From Bacteroidota bacterium (lineage in GTDB: Bacteria; Bacteroidota; Bacteroidia; Cytophagales; Cyclobacteriaceae), in NCBI GenBank assembly GCA_023431285.1, contig JAEYXN010000278.1, positions 1-9,405 on the forward strand: 9,405 nucleotides of DNA, written 5' to 3'. Below, one piece after another: positions 1-6,770 of the stretch; position 1 is the first letter of the stretch; the number at the start of each line of letters is the position of its first letter. Position numbers and translations under genes: made by a program. The notes under the pieces are model-generated. The model was not told the DNA's origin, ran no database searches, and worked only from the letters and a program-made list of their open reading frames with translations.

Positions 1-1669
1 GGATCTCAGCGCCCCTCGCGGAATCAGCCACATTCCCGGACAGGAAAGCTCTTCTTCCCATCACAGAGATTTCAAAAGGAAAATACTTTCCAAAACGTTG
101 ATTATATTCTTCTGTTCGCGCAGAAGGTATTAGCCGGGTATGGCTGCATTCGATCGATCCAATAATGGGAGCCAGCAATTGAGCAAACTCTTTTTCGGTG
201 ATCGTTCTCTCCAGACGACCATCCAGTTTCTCTATACTCCTTGTGAACTCATTTCTTTTTTCAGCATCTGCCAGAAGCGGATGAAGCTCAACGAGATTCT
301 TCTGAAGATAGGAAACGTCTTCCTTCGACTGCGCCGATGTGAGTTCCGTAGACATCTTGAGTCTCTCCATCGCCTTACGGCTTTCCTTCTTCTCCCAGTG
401 TTGATTGTTTACCCTTAGGGTACGAATAACATCGGACACTGACGTATCTGCCTTCATTGAGATATCGTTATCCCATCCGGCCTTGCTGCTCTGATAGTTT
501 TCGAAATTTCTTTTAAGATAATCCCGACTGATCACAGTATTCCGCACCGGTTCGGAAACGTTGGTCTGTTTCATGGACGTATCCACCTTCGAAAGAATGA
601 ACTCTGAGTGAATCTTCAGGTAATGCGGCTGTCTCGACGATTTCTCCAGCGTATCCAGGGAGGCATTAAACTCTGTGTCGGTGATCTGGTTCGACAGATA
701 CCACCGTTTCCCTATACGCTGATAATTAGACACACCGGACTCGCGAAGAATCTCAACTTTCATAGGCGACTTGCAGATCCTGATCCCGCCAATCATCCTG
801 TTCGGCATAATATGATGCATGCCTTTGGGACTCAACTCATACTCAACCCTTGCCAGACCATGCGAGGCGGAATCGACATACATCGTTCCACGTAACAGTG
901 AAGCGCGGATCTGGTCTTTCTGATCGAACTTTATTATGTAAAGTGTTCCCGTAGGATATGACAAGGAGCCTGTGCAAGTGAAGTCATAATACTTGAAAGG
1001 GTCGCTGGCGGTTTTCAGATGCAGACCCAGGAAGAAGTTTTTGGCAATGACTGATTTCGGAGGCATCGGCTGCCATCCGAAGGTGTAGAATCCTCCGATG
1101 GCAGGATTCCAGAAGTGCTCGCGCTGCCCCTTATCTTCTGCGAAAAGATAATCTTTTACGCGTGTTTCTGTTACGTCCTGACGCTTTGTAGTCTGCAGAA
1201 CACCCTCAGAGACCTGAATGATATTGTTGAAAGATTGAATGTATTCACGATGAAATGTTGTGGAGGTATATAGAGGATGTTCATGATTGAGCGAATAATC
1301 GTGAATGAGTTTTTCAATGATAGAGCATACCTGTGATGTTCCCGGACGGAATGTTTTTCGAAGGGCCCGCGGAAGAAGGCTCACTTCAATAAAAGAAGAT
1401 TTCTGATTGTTTATCTTAACCGAAGCAGATTCGTAAGGTGCTGCAGAGATGATGAGATCCTTCCCTGGGCAGGCGGTGGCATTCAGAGAAAATTCCCCAT
1501 TCCGGTTAGTGGCAGTTCCACAAAAGGTGCCGGCAAAGTGGACCTGCGCATACCTTACAGGAGCCCCGGTTTCGCTGTCGATTACGCGTCCATTAATCGT
1601 CTTGCTCTGCGGAAAACACGGAATGCAAAGAAATACAAGGAACAAGAGAGGGAGTTGTTTTCCTGGCAT
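1..1669 (-). CDS. Secreted carboxypeptidase-regulatory-like / S41-peptidase-like fusion protein, C-terminus cut by window edge
   Basis: The frame is open from an ATG at 1669 down to the left edge (556 codons) and continues beyond it. An in-frame TAG lies 21 nt upstream with no other start between, so the start is secure. Residues 1-21 form a signal peptide (MPGK, hydrophobic core, ending FPQ). Residues about 24-100 look like a CarboxypepD_reg-like beta-sandwich (INGRVIDSETGAPV...A...F.GT...T..NGEFSL). The middle (FHREYIQSF from F139; MYVDSASHGLARVEY from M263) resembles the region that follows such domains in many Bacteroidota envelope proteins. From about residue 440 (SKEDVSYLQKNLVELHPLL ... 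FAQLLAPIIGSIE.SHTRL, H510) it resembles the helical N-terminal part of S41 peptidases, where a GDGHTR-like motif is usual. The PDZ and catalytic Ser/Lys region would lie outside the window, so peptidase activity cannot be judged. It follows the SNF2 helicase gene by 77 bp on the same strand and may be co-transcribed. Confidence 0.85.
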   Translation of the reverse strand, partial: MPGKQLPLLFLVFLCIPCFPQSKTINGRVIDSETGAPVRYAQVHFAGTFCGTATNRNGEFSLNATACPGKDLIISAAPYESASVKINNQKSSFIEVSLLPRALRKTFRPGTSQVCSIIEKLIHDYSLNHEHPLYTSTTFHREYIQSFNNIIQVSEGVLQTTKRQDVTETRVKDYLFAEDKGQREHFWNPAIGGFYTFGWQPMPPKSVIAKNFFLGLHLKTASDPFKYYDFTCTGSLSYPTGTLYIIKFDQKDQIRASLLRGTMYVDSASHGLARVEYELSPKGMHHIMPNRMIGGIRICKSPMKVEILRESGVSNYQRIGKRWYLSNQITDTEFNASLDTLEKSSRQPHYLKIHSEFILSKVDTSMKQTNVSEPVRNTVISRDYLKRNFENYQSSKAGWDNDISMKADTSVSDVIRTLRVNNQHWEKKESRKAMERLKMSTELTSAQSKEDVSYLQKNLVELHPLLADAEKRNEFTRSIEKLDGRLERTITEKEFAQLLAPIIGSIECSHTRLIPSARTEEYNQRFGKYFPFEISVMGRRAFLSGNVADSARGAEI

Positions 1670-1746
1670 GACGTGTTCGGTGATTGGCTAAGCGTCAAAA
1701 CCTAAATACTCATGCCACCGGCCTTAACACGTTTCCGACTCCCCGG

Positions 1747-4662
1747 CTAGTTGAACAGGAATTCGATATCTTCCCGTGAAAGCGCCTTCACGAAAGAGGA
1801 ATCTTCCTGTATCAGATCATCGGCAAGCATTTGTTTTCTCTCCTGCATTCGCAGAATCTTTTCTTCAACGGTTCCCTTGCAGATCATCTTATAAGCAAAC
1901 ACTTTTCGCTTCTGACCAATGCGGTGCGCACGATCGATGGCCTGCTGTTCTGCTGCAGGATTCCACCATGGATCAACGAGATATACATAATCAGCAACAG
2001 TGAGATTCAATCCAACGCCTCCGGCCTTCAGCGAGATCAGGAATACCTTTATCGATTCGTCATCCTGAAAACGTGTCACTTCCTCGCGACGCTGTTCTAA
2101 TGGGGTACTTCCGTCAAGATAACAATACGTCACCCCCGACTTCTCAAACTCCCCGCGTATGAGCTTAAGCATCTCAGTGAACTGTGAGAACACAAGTACC
2201 TTGTGCGATCCTCCGTTCTCCTGAACTTCCCTGATCAGTTCATTGATCTTTACAGAGCCTGCGTCATCATCCGGATTCTTGGTGACGAGTGCTGGGTGAT
2301 CACAAATCTGTCTCAACCTCAACAAGCCCTCCAGTACATACAATCCTGATTTGCCAATACCCTCTTCGTCAATCTTCTTAAGGAGAGTGCTTCGATAGTT
2401 GTCACGGAATTCATTGTACAATTTTCTCTGCTCTGCCTCCATTTCACACCACAATACAGTGACAGTTTTATCCGGAAGATCCGTGGCCACTTGTTCTTTC
2501 GTCCGACGTAGAGTGAAAGGGTGAATTAGTTTCTTTAACTGTGCAGTCTTTTCCCTGCTTCCAAGTTTATCAATAGGGGTTGCGAATTCACGGTTAAAGA
2601 AATCACGTGAACCAAGAAGTCCTGGATTGACGAAGCTGAACTGTGCGAACAGATCCGAAGTGTTGTTCTGCACCGGCGTTCCACTAAGGATCAGTCGGTT
2701 CACCGCACGAAGCTGCATCATGGCTTTTGTCACACGCGCGTCAGGATTCTTGATCGCCTGACTTTCATCAAGGATGATATACTGCCAGAGAAAGCCTGTG
2801 AACTCTTCGATGTCATTTCGAACTACTCCGTAAGTTGTCAGTACTACATCATATTCTTCGAAATGAGTTTCCTTAAGCTCCCGCTGTAAGCCGTAGTGCG
2901 TGTAAAACTTAAGTGATGGACAGAACTTCTGGATCTCATTCTCCCAGTTAAATATCAGCGAAGTCGGACAAATAACCAGCTGCGTACTTCCAGGATATTT
3001 TTCTTTGACGTATTGAATGAACGAAATGGTCTGCAGTGTTTTTCCGAGCCCCATGTCGTCAGCAAGGCATCCGCCCCAGCCGAGATCATCCAATGATTGC
3101 AGCCAGTTGTACCCGGATTGCTGATAGGGACGGAGTGTTGCTTTGATTTCAGCAGAGAGAGGCGTTCGTCCGGCGCCATCGTACTCGAGAATCTTTTTCT
3201 TTCTTGCGGCAATGTCCGCCCTGACTGTTTTGTCCTCTATCTTTTCAAGAATGTCTTCCAGGAGCGTGTAATGAAGCTTGCTTACTTTCAGTACACCGCT
3301 CTCTTCAGTGCTGGTCCGGAAGAGCAAACTATACTGACCAACCCATTCATCGGGAATGTGACCAAGGTTCCCATTCTCAAGCATGATAGTATCCTGCCCG
3401 TTGAGAATGGCATGTCTTACCTCTTTCAAAGAAACTTCCTGGTCACCCCACTGGATCCTGACTGTAAGCTCAAAGTGTTCCTCAGTTGATTTAGCGGAAA
3501 TGCTTAACCGTGGTTCTTCAGTCGTATAACGAAACTTCTTTAACTGAGGTAGTCCCTGAATGGAGTAACCATGCTCAGAAACCTTTCGCATCATCGAGAT
3601 GAACCATCCTCTTTTCATCACCTCATCGAAAGGAAGGTAATAGTATAAGTCGTTGCGCTGGTTTGTAAAGGAAGGATGTAACGTTCTCAGGTATTCGTAG
3701 AGACTTTTTTCCTCTTTCTTGTTTCGTTGCAGTATGATGATCCGGTCGCCTTGCTCGTAAACGTAGTGTGTTTCTTTCCCATAGTCGACGATGACATCCT
3801 CGTAAGCGAACTCAGGTTTGATCATGAGGTTGCTTTCATTCAGCTCGCTGAGCATGATGCGCGGTGTGAGCGAGGGCGACACCACTTCCGTCTTGAGGGC
3901 CGGATCAATATTCACTTTGTATTTCTCAAGCCAGGGCGTTACATATTTGTTGATGATATCCCTTCGGATGGTCATGGGGAAACTGAGAGGACCATTCTTG
4001 AAGCTGTCGATGATATTCAGCGCCTCTGTTCCTGAGGGAAGGTAAAGGATATTGTTGTACTCCAGCACGCATCCGCCCATGAGGTTCAGAGGGGCTGGTT
4101 TTCCGTCGAGGAGAAGGATGAGTTCAAGGATGATAAGCGATCCTTTCTTTGATACTTTAAACTCGAATTCCGGGCGATTCTTGCTTAGCCGTACCGTTGC
4201 AGGGGCACCGGCATTGAATCTTCCTGACCGGAGAATATACAACTCGGGCCAGTCTGCCAGCTGAGTCCACATCTTTTCCAGGAGGTCGCGATAATGCTTT
4301 CGGAGGTTGATCAGCTCGCGCGCAGACACATGCGCCCAGGTCCCTGAATGATTCCGGATGAACCTGTTACCGGTACGTGTCATCCATTCAAGGATATGAT
4401 TATCGCTGAAGCCAAGGAAGTCGTTGTAGAATGACTCCTCGAGTGGTTGGAGGTAGGCGAGTCCGCGTTCGGCCTGAAGGGAGATCCGTTTCGACTCGGA
4501 ACTTCCTCCTTTGCGGTAGGTGAGCACGGGCTCGAGGTCGAAACGCGTGGACTTACCCGACGCAAAATTAAATAGAAATCCTATGGTATAATCGATCACA
4601 AACCCGGGAGGCAACGTGGGCCGGACGGGTTTCGATTCTATCTTTTCCTCTTCAAACAGCAT
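1747..4662 (-). CDS. SNF2/Swi2-family DEAD/DEAH-box helicase (HepA-like ATPase)
   Basis: A DNA-dependent ATPase/translocase of the SNF2 superfamily, probably cytoplasmic and remodelling protein-DNA or RNA polymerase complexes. With ATG 4662 as the start it has 971 residues. The first ~500 are a long N-terminal region like the associated part of bacterial SNF2 proteins. RecA domain 1 follows: Walker A DDMGLGKT (K541), motif II DESQ (632-635; DEAQ or DEAH is more usual) and motif III LSGTP (about 659-663). RecA domain 2 has AGGVGLNLT (880-888), DPWWNP and QQAIDRAHRIGQ with arginine fingers R911 and R914. All key motifs are intact and no SWIM zinc finger is seen. The frame stays open to a TTG at 4764 (34 more residues), but ATG 4662 is preceded by the purine-rich AACGAAGAAA, so I prefer it. 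No restriction or defence partner is adjacent, so a housekeeping role in transcription recycling or repair is more likely than defence. Confidence 0.95.
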   Translation of the reverse strand: MLFEEEKIESKPVRPTLPPGFVIDYTIGFLFNFASGKSTRFDLEPVLTYRKGGSSESKRISLQAERGLAYLQPLEESFYNDFLGFSDNHILEWMTRTGNRFIRNHSGTWAHVSARELINLRKHYRDLLEKMWTQLADWPELYILRSGRFNAGAPATVRLSKNRPEFEFKVSKKGSLIILELILLLDGKPAPLNLMGGCVLEYNNILYLPSGTEALNIIDSFKNGPLSFPMTIRRDIINKYVTPWLEKYKVNIDPALKTEVVSPSLTPRIMLSELNESNLMIKPEFAYEDVIVDYGKETHYVYEQGDRIIILQRNKKEEKSLYEYLRTLHPSFTNQRNDLYYYLPFDEVMKRGWFISMMRKVSEHGYSIQGLPQLKKFRYTTEEPRLSISAKSTEEHFELTVRIQWGDQEVSLKEVRHAILNGQDTIMLENGNLGHIPDEWVGQYSLLFRTSTEESGVLKVSKLHYTLLEDILEKIEDKTVRADIAARKKKILEYDGAGRTPLSAEIKATLRPYQQSGYNWLQSLDDLGWGGCLADDMGLGKTLQTISFIQYVKEKYPGSTQLVICPTSLIFNWENEIQKFCPSLKFYTHYGLQRELKETHFEEYDVVLTTYGVVRNDIEEFTGFLWQYIILDESQAIKNPDARVTKAMMQLRAVNRLILSGTPVQNNTSDLFAQFSFVNPGLLGSRDFFNREFATPIDKLGSREKTAQLKKLIHPFTLRRTKEQVATDLPDKTVTVLWCEMEAEQRKLYNEFRDNYRSTLLKKIDEEGIGKSGLYVLEGLLRLRQICDHPALVTKNPDDDAGSVKINELIREVQENGGSHKVLVFSQFTEMLKLIRGEFEKSGVTYCYLDGSTPLEQRREEVTRFQDDESIKVFLISLKAGGVGLNLTVADYVYLVDPWWNPAAEQQAIDRAHRIGQKRKVFAYKMICKGTVEEKILRMQERKQMLADDLIQEDSSFVKALSREDIEFLFN

Positions 4663-5092
4663 TTTCTTCGTTGAATCAACGCGCAATATAACGGTAGGAG
4701 CGAGGTTTTTTTCAGGAACGTTCCAACATCGTGGGAAGGGTTTTCTTAAGGCACTGGCCTTCAAAAATTTCGACGTACTGAGTTTCGGATCTGGAAGAAT
4801 AATTGGTCGTCAAGCGCTGATGGAGAGCTCTCTGGATTTGGTGTAAAAGAAGCCGACTGGATGGTTTGGAAGGACATCCGGATATGGATTACCTGCCCAA
4901 ACCGCACGCGCCCTGTCAAATTGATGACGTCTATCCAGGCCAAAGAGAGGGACCGCCTTCCGGTATTTGAGCATTATTCGTGGATGATCCCGGTCCGTAC
5001 CCAGTGGAGTGAGAGAGCGCCATTAGTGGGGAATGAGAGGGCTTATCTCATTAGTTTGGGCGGTTAACCAGGATGGGTGCGACGAAAAAATA

Positions 5093-5211
5093 CCAGTTAA
5101 ATGGCAAATGGGTAATGGTGGGTAGTCCTCTGGCGGAGGTTGTTTCAATTTTTTAGGGACGGACGTTGGTGATGGATTAATCACCAATAACCAGTGGCAA
5201 ACAGCAAATGG
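5093..5211. repeat. Degenerate direct repeat pair (CCAGT ... GCAAATGG)
   Basis: Two copies of a composite motif lie about 100 bp apart: CCAGT (5093-5097) with GCAAATGG (5104-5111), and CCAGT (5191-5195) with GCAAATGG (5204-5211). The spacers between the halves are 6 and 8 nt. The surrounding sequence is itself built from variants of the words AAATGG, CAAA and AATGG, which gives it the look of a decayed short tandem repeat. The function is unknown. Confidence 0.5.
5166..5187. repeat. Perfect 8-bp inverted repeat (hairpin)
   Basis: Arms TTGGTGAT (5166-5173) and ATCACCAA (5180-5187) are perfectly complementary around the 6-nt loop GGATTA. No T-tract follows on either strand, so it is not a classical intrinsic terminator. 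It sits inside the repeat pair at 5093-5211 and could be a dispersed palindromic element or a DNA-binding site. Confidence 0.6.
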
Positions 5212-5247
5212 CTATGAAGGGGATCTATTCTGAGGGGGGGTGTCTTC

Positions 5248-5320
5248 GCCCTTCAGGGCCGCATCCACGTCGCTCCCTGACCTTCCATCCGCTTGTTCCT
5301 AAGCGCGGCCTTAGACCGCG
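5248..5320. repeat. Two short GC-rich inverted repeats
   Basis: The first is GCCC (5248-5251) / GGGC (5256-5259) with a TTCA loop. The second is CGCGG (5304-5308) / CCGCG (5316-5320); it has an alternative pairing CTAAG (5299-5303) / CTTAG (5310-5314), so two mutually exclusive stems are possible. Each is weak alone, but they add to the hairpin density of this block. Confidence 0.35.
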
Positions 5321-5360
5321 TAAAATTCGAGATGCAGCTTCTGGACAGACCGCCTTTAAA

Positions 5361-5394
5361 TCAATAGCCTCGGCCTTCAGGACGAGGCTATTGA
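5361..5394. repeat. Perfect 12-bp inverted repeat (strong hairpin)
   Basis: Arms TCAATAGCCTCG (5361-5372) and CGAGGCTATTGA (5383-5394) pair without mismatch around the 10-nt loop GCCTTCAGGA. It is about 125 bp downstream of the coiled-coil gene on that gene's strand. Neither side carries a T-run. The loop word CCTTCAG also occurs in two neighbouring hairpins (5250-5256 and 5496-5502), which suggests a composite repetitive extragenic element. The same 7-mer also occurs once by chance inside the helicase gene, so this link is weak. Confidence 0.7.
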
Positions 5395-5480
5395 CAGGAT
5401 ATCGTTGCCCCTCAAGACGTTCACCCATCCCAACTATTCTGGATGACCTCAACCGGCTGCTGGCCGCCCGGCGGACTGCC

Positions 5481-5514
5481 GAGCCCTGAGCCTGCCCTTC
5501 AGCTCTGCGGGCTC
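5481..5514 (-). terminator. Hairpin just downstream of the coiled-coil gene, possible 3'-end signal
   Basis: The outer arms GAGCCC (5481-5486) and GGGCTC (5509-5514) enclose the inner arms GAGC (5488-5491) and GCTC (5502-5505). The loop is CTGCCCTTCA, with a small internal asymmetry (T versus TGC). The structure begins three bases past the TGA of the coiled-coil gene on its strand. There is no T-tract after it (GC-rich sequence follows), so it may stabilise the mRNA 3' end or terminate only weakly. Confidence 0.4.
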
Positions 5515-5517
5515 TTC

Positions 5518-5931
5518 TCAGGCAACGGAATCAACAAACGAATAGAACTCCTCTTTATACTCGTTCATCTGCTTGTCCAGTGCCTGCATCTCGCTCATGA
5601 GCCCGTCGTGTTCTTTGAAGTATCGAGTGTCGGTCTCGTCTTTGTTTTCGAGCATCTGTGCAAGGTGCTTCTCATGGTCGCGAAGCTTCGCCTTATAAGA
5701 ATCGATGAGCTCACCATTGTAGTATGTGATGATGCTTTGAAAGTGATCAACCTTCTGCTTGTCTTCCATTCGTGTAAGTCTGGGAGAAAACTGCTCCAGA
5801 AGTTTTTGAAAGAAATTGAGCTCCTTCTTCCAGAAGGCCGCTGCTGATAGCCATTCCCTTGTAGCCTTGTGTTTCTCAATCGTGGTTGGCTGCAAAATGT
5901 AATGATCGGTTACGCCTGTTACTGAAATCAT
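5518..5931 (-). CDS. Small coiled-coil protein of unknown function
   Basis: It encodes 137 residues from ATG 5931 to TGA 5520-5518. I do not recognise a named family. The N-terminus (MISVTGVTDHYILQPT) is not a signal peptide, and no membrane segment is seen. From about residue 20 the protein is highly charged and almost certainly helical. Heptad-like stretches (WKKELNFFQKLLEQF and later DHEKHLAQMLENK, HDGLMSEMQALDKQMNEYKEEF) point to a soluble coiled-coil or helical-hairpin protein. It contains no cysteine and only one tryptophan. It stands alone, with about 330 bp of non-coding DNA upstream and about 850 bp downstream, so context gives no functional hint. I judge it real because the frame has protein-like composition and a sensible start and stop, while the opposing frames look like shadows. 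A scaffold or a stress-related cytoplasmic role is possible but unproven. Confidence 0.75.
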   Translation of the reverse strand: MISVTGVTDHYILQPTTIEKHKATREWLSAAAFWKKELNFFQKLLEQFSPRLTRMEDKQKVDHFQSIITYYNGELIDSYKAKLRDHEKHLAQMLENKDETDTRYFKEHDGLMSEMQALDKQMNEYKEEFYSFVDSVA

Positions 5932-5958
5932 GATACTTGTGGTTTATATGATACTTGT
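5930..5958. repeat. 11-bp direct repeat at the start of the coiled-coil gene
   Basis: ATGATACTTGT occurs at 5930-5940 and again at 5948-5958, a period of 18 bp. On the gene's strand the repeat reads ACAAGTATCAT, and the proximal copy contributes the first bases of the start codon. It could be a duplicated leader, a regulator half-site pair, or a small tandem duplication. Confidence 0.55.
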
Positions 5959-6136
5959 AGTTCCTGATGGGAAAGTACACTGTGAACCAGGTCGGGCCGA
6001 TGACAGTAGTCTGTTGACGATATGATTTTGTTCAGGAGAATCTCTGTGAGAAATGACGACAAAGGTCTCAGCAGTTGTTTACCCACGTCATTAGAATATA
6101 AACAGATGTTCAGGAGATTTGATTAATCCAACAAGG

Positions 6137-6170
6137 AAAAAGCAACCGCTTCGGCAAGGCGTATCATTGC
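6137..6170 (-). terminator. Probable intrinsic terminator, minus strand
   Basis: On the minus strand an outer GCAA (6170-6167) / TTGC (6145-6142) stem encloses an inner stem. The inner stem is CG-CTT on one side and AAGCG on the other, with one bulged base and a 4-nt loop (6155-6152). A run of five T follows at once (6141-6137). It is about 95 nt past the stop of the flavin-protein gene and would insulate it from the coiled-coil gene. Confidence 0.5.
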
Positions 6171-6224
6171 AAATAGTAGCGAATTAGTTTGTCGGCATGA
6201 TTGCCGGAGCAATTGTTGGAGGAG

Positions 6225-6250
6225 GGAAAGACGGAGCAATCCGTCTTTCC
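6225..6250. repeat. Perfect 11-bp hairpin with GCAA tetraloop after the flavin-protein gene
   Basis: Arms GGAAAGACGGA (6225-6235) and TCCGTCTTTCC (6240-6250) pair perfectly, and G6224/T6251 can add a wobble pair. The loop is GCAA read on the plus strand (a GNRA tetraloop) and TTGC on the minus strand. It starts 15 nt after the TGA of the flavin-protein gene, so it will lie in that gene's 3' UTR. No T-run follows on either strand, so it is more likely an mRNA 3'-end stabiliser or part of a small structured RNA than a complete terminator. Confidence 0.6.
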
Positions 6251-6265
6251 TGCGTTATAGAAAAT

Positions 6266-6718
6266 TCAGATTCGTTTTTCGTAACGTCCGTCTTTCTCCT
6301 TGACGACGATTCTGTACAGGATTGTTCTTTTCGGTTTTCGTACTCCGTTTCCGGATTTACCATTATGCAGATCCTTCAAGGTCTCACTCAATACAAATGG
6401 TGACAATTTTTCCTGAAGCATGGCGACAGCCTTTTGTTTATCGGCAGGCTTCTTTAGTTCTTCGAAGTTTCCCCAGACCATTGCGCAACGCCAGTTTCGC
6501 ATGTCGTCAATGGACTCCACTTCGAAACATACTTCAGGCGAAGTACGCATGGCTTTTATCTTAAAGCCCTCCTGCGACTGCGCGTAAATGACACCATCAG
6601 AATATGCAAATGCCACTGGCACAATGTAAATCCTCTTTTCAAATCGAAAACCTATCCTGCCAATGAGCTGAGAGGTCAACAATAAATCAATTTGTGATGA
6701 TGAGAGTGGTCCTAGCAT
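6266..6718 (-). CDS. Pyridoxamine 5'-phosphate oxidase-like flavin-binding protein
   Basis: A small split-barrel flavoprotein of 150 residues. Family members bind FMN (some F420 or haem) as homodimers and act as oxidoreductases or stress proteins; the substrate cannot be inferred. Family marks are the N-terminal GRIGF (20-24), IVPVAFAY (32-39), IYAQSQEGFKIKAMR (44-58), VCFEVE (63-68), NWRCAMVWGNFEEL (75-88) and a C-terminal ILYRIVVKEKDGRYE strand. I chose ATG 6718, although the frame stays open to a TTG at 6823. The ATG follows AGAAAAAAGGCA, the family alignment begins at MLGPLSSSQI, and a promoter lies between the two start candidates, so the longer version would not be transcribed from it. 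It is divergent from the beta-helix/cytochrome operon and followed by a hairpin and a probable terminator. It is not classical PdxH, which is longer and has other motifs. Confidence 0.9.
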   Translation of the reverse strand: MLGPLSSSQIDLLLTSQLIGRIGFRFEKRIYIVPVAFAYSDGVIYAQSQEGFKIKAMRTSPEVCFEVESIDDMRNWRCAMVWGNFEELKKPADKQKAVAMLQEKLSPFVLSETLKDLHNGKSGNGVRKPKRTILYRIVVKEKDGRYEKRI

Positions 6719-6740
6719 TGCCTTTTTTCTTTTTAAGATA

Positions 6741-6770
6741 CAAACTTTCCGGCATTCACCCGATGACAAA
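6741..6770 (-). promoter_or_regulatory. Bacteroidota-type promoter of the flavin-protein gene
   Basis: On the minus strand, TTTG (6770-6767) is followed after 18 nt by AAAGTTTG (6748-6741). This matches the Bacteroidota housekeeping promoter TTTG...TAnnTTTG with one mismatch in the -7 box. It predicts transcription starting around 6734-6738, about 15-20 nt before ATG 6718. It overlaps the inverted repeat at 6762-6784. Confidence 0.6.

Larger units (their letters stand above)
4663..5517. other. Long gene-poor intergenic region with repeats and hairpins
   Basis: About 850 bp between the helicase start and the end of the coiled-coil gene. I find no convincing gene. An ATG-initiated frame on the plus strand (4861-5067, 68 codons) and other short frames have no start signal and no recognisable sequence. 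From 4663 to 4809 the helicase frame is open but has only a TTG as start. Position 4810 to about 5070 shows nothing I can name; a weak minus-strand promoter could be TTTG (4944-4941) with TCAATTTG (4924-4917), but its 16-nt spacer is short. From 5071 to 5215 the sequence is low-complexity with partial direct repeats and one perfect hairpin. From about 5240 to 5515 it is visibly GC-richer and holds several inverted repeats, listed separately. Confidence 0.6.
5932..6265. other. Intergenic region between the flavin-protein and coiled-coil genes
   Basis: These 334 bp separate two minus-strand genes. The right half carries two hairpins and a probable terminator for the flavin-protein gene (listed separately), plus CGGCA/TGCCG arms at 6193-6197 and 6202-6206. 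A 9-bp direct repeat CGGAGCAAT lies at 6205-6213 and 6232-6240. The left half (about 5960-6130) must hold the promoter of the coiled-coil gene; the best guess, GACCTTTG (6067-6060), lacks a convincing upstream TTTG. No gene is seen. Confidence 0.55.

Noticed and set aside
140..895. Plus-strand frames at 140-418 and 608-895
   Set aside because: They are antisense shadows of the long minus-strand secreted-protein gene, whose frame is continuous and has a signal peptide and domains.
1670..1746. Promoter for the secreted protein, TAGGTTTTG in the gap after the helicase
   Set aside because: The -7 box has an extra base in its spacer and there is no TTTG at the expected distance, so co-transcription with the helicase is equally likely.
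1747..4662. SNF2 helicase as part of a defence system such as DISARM or a phage-restriction island
   Set aside because: No methyltransferase, nuclease, phospholipase-D-like or other defence gene lies within the window beside it.
4761..4943. Possible upstream exon-like or frameshifted start of the helicase (60-codon minus frame from TTG 4943)
   Set aside because: Its frame ends in a stop at the helicase TTG region, and its sequence does not resemble SNF2 N-termini.
4861..5067. 68-codon ATG frame on the plus strand before the repeat block
   Set aside because: No start signal, no recognisable sequence and no partner gene; its composition looks non-coding.
5208..5489. Overlapping 93-codon (plus) and 75-codon (minus) frames in the GC-rich block
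   Set aside because: They run through the inverted repeats, have Arg/Pro-rich composition typical of GC-rich non-coding DNA, and neither resembles a protein family.
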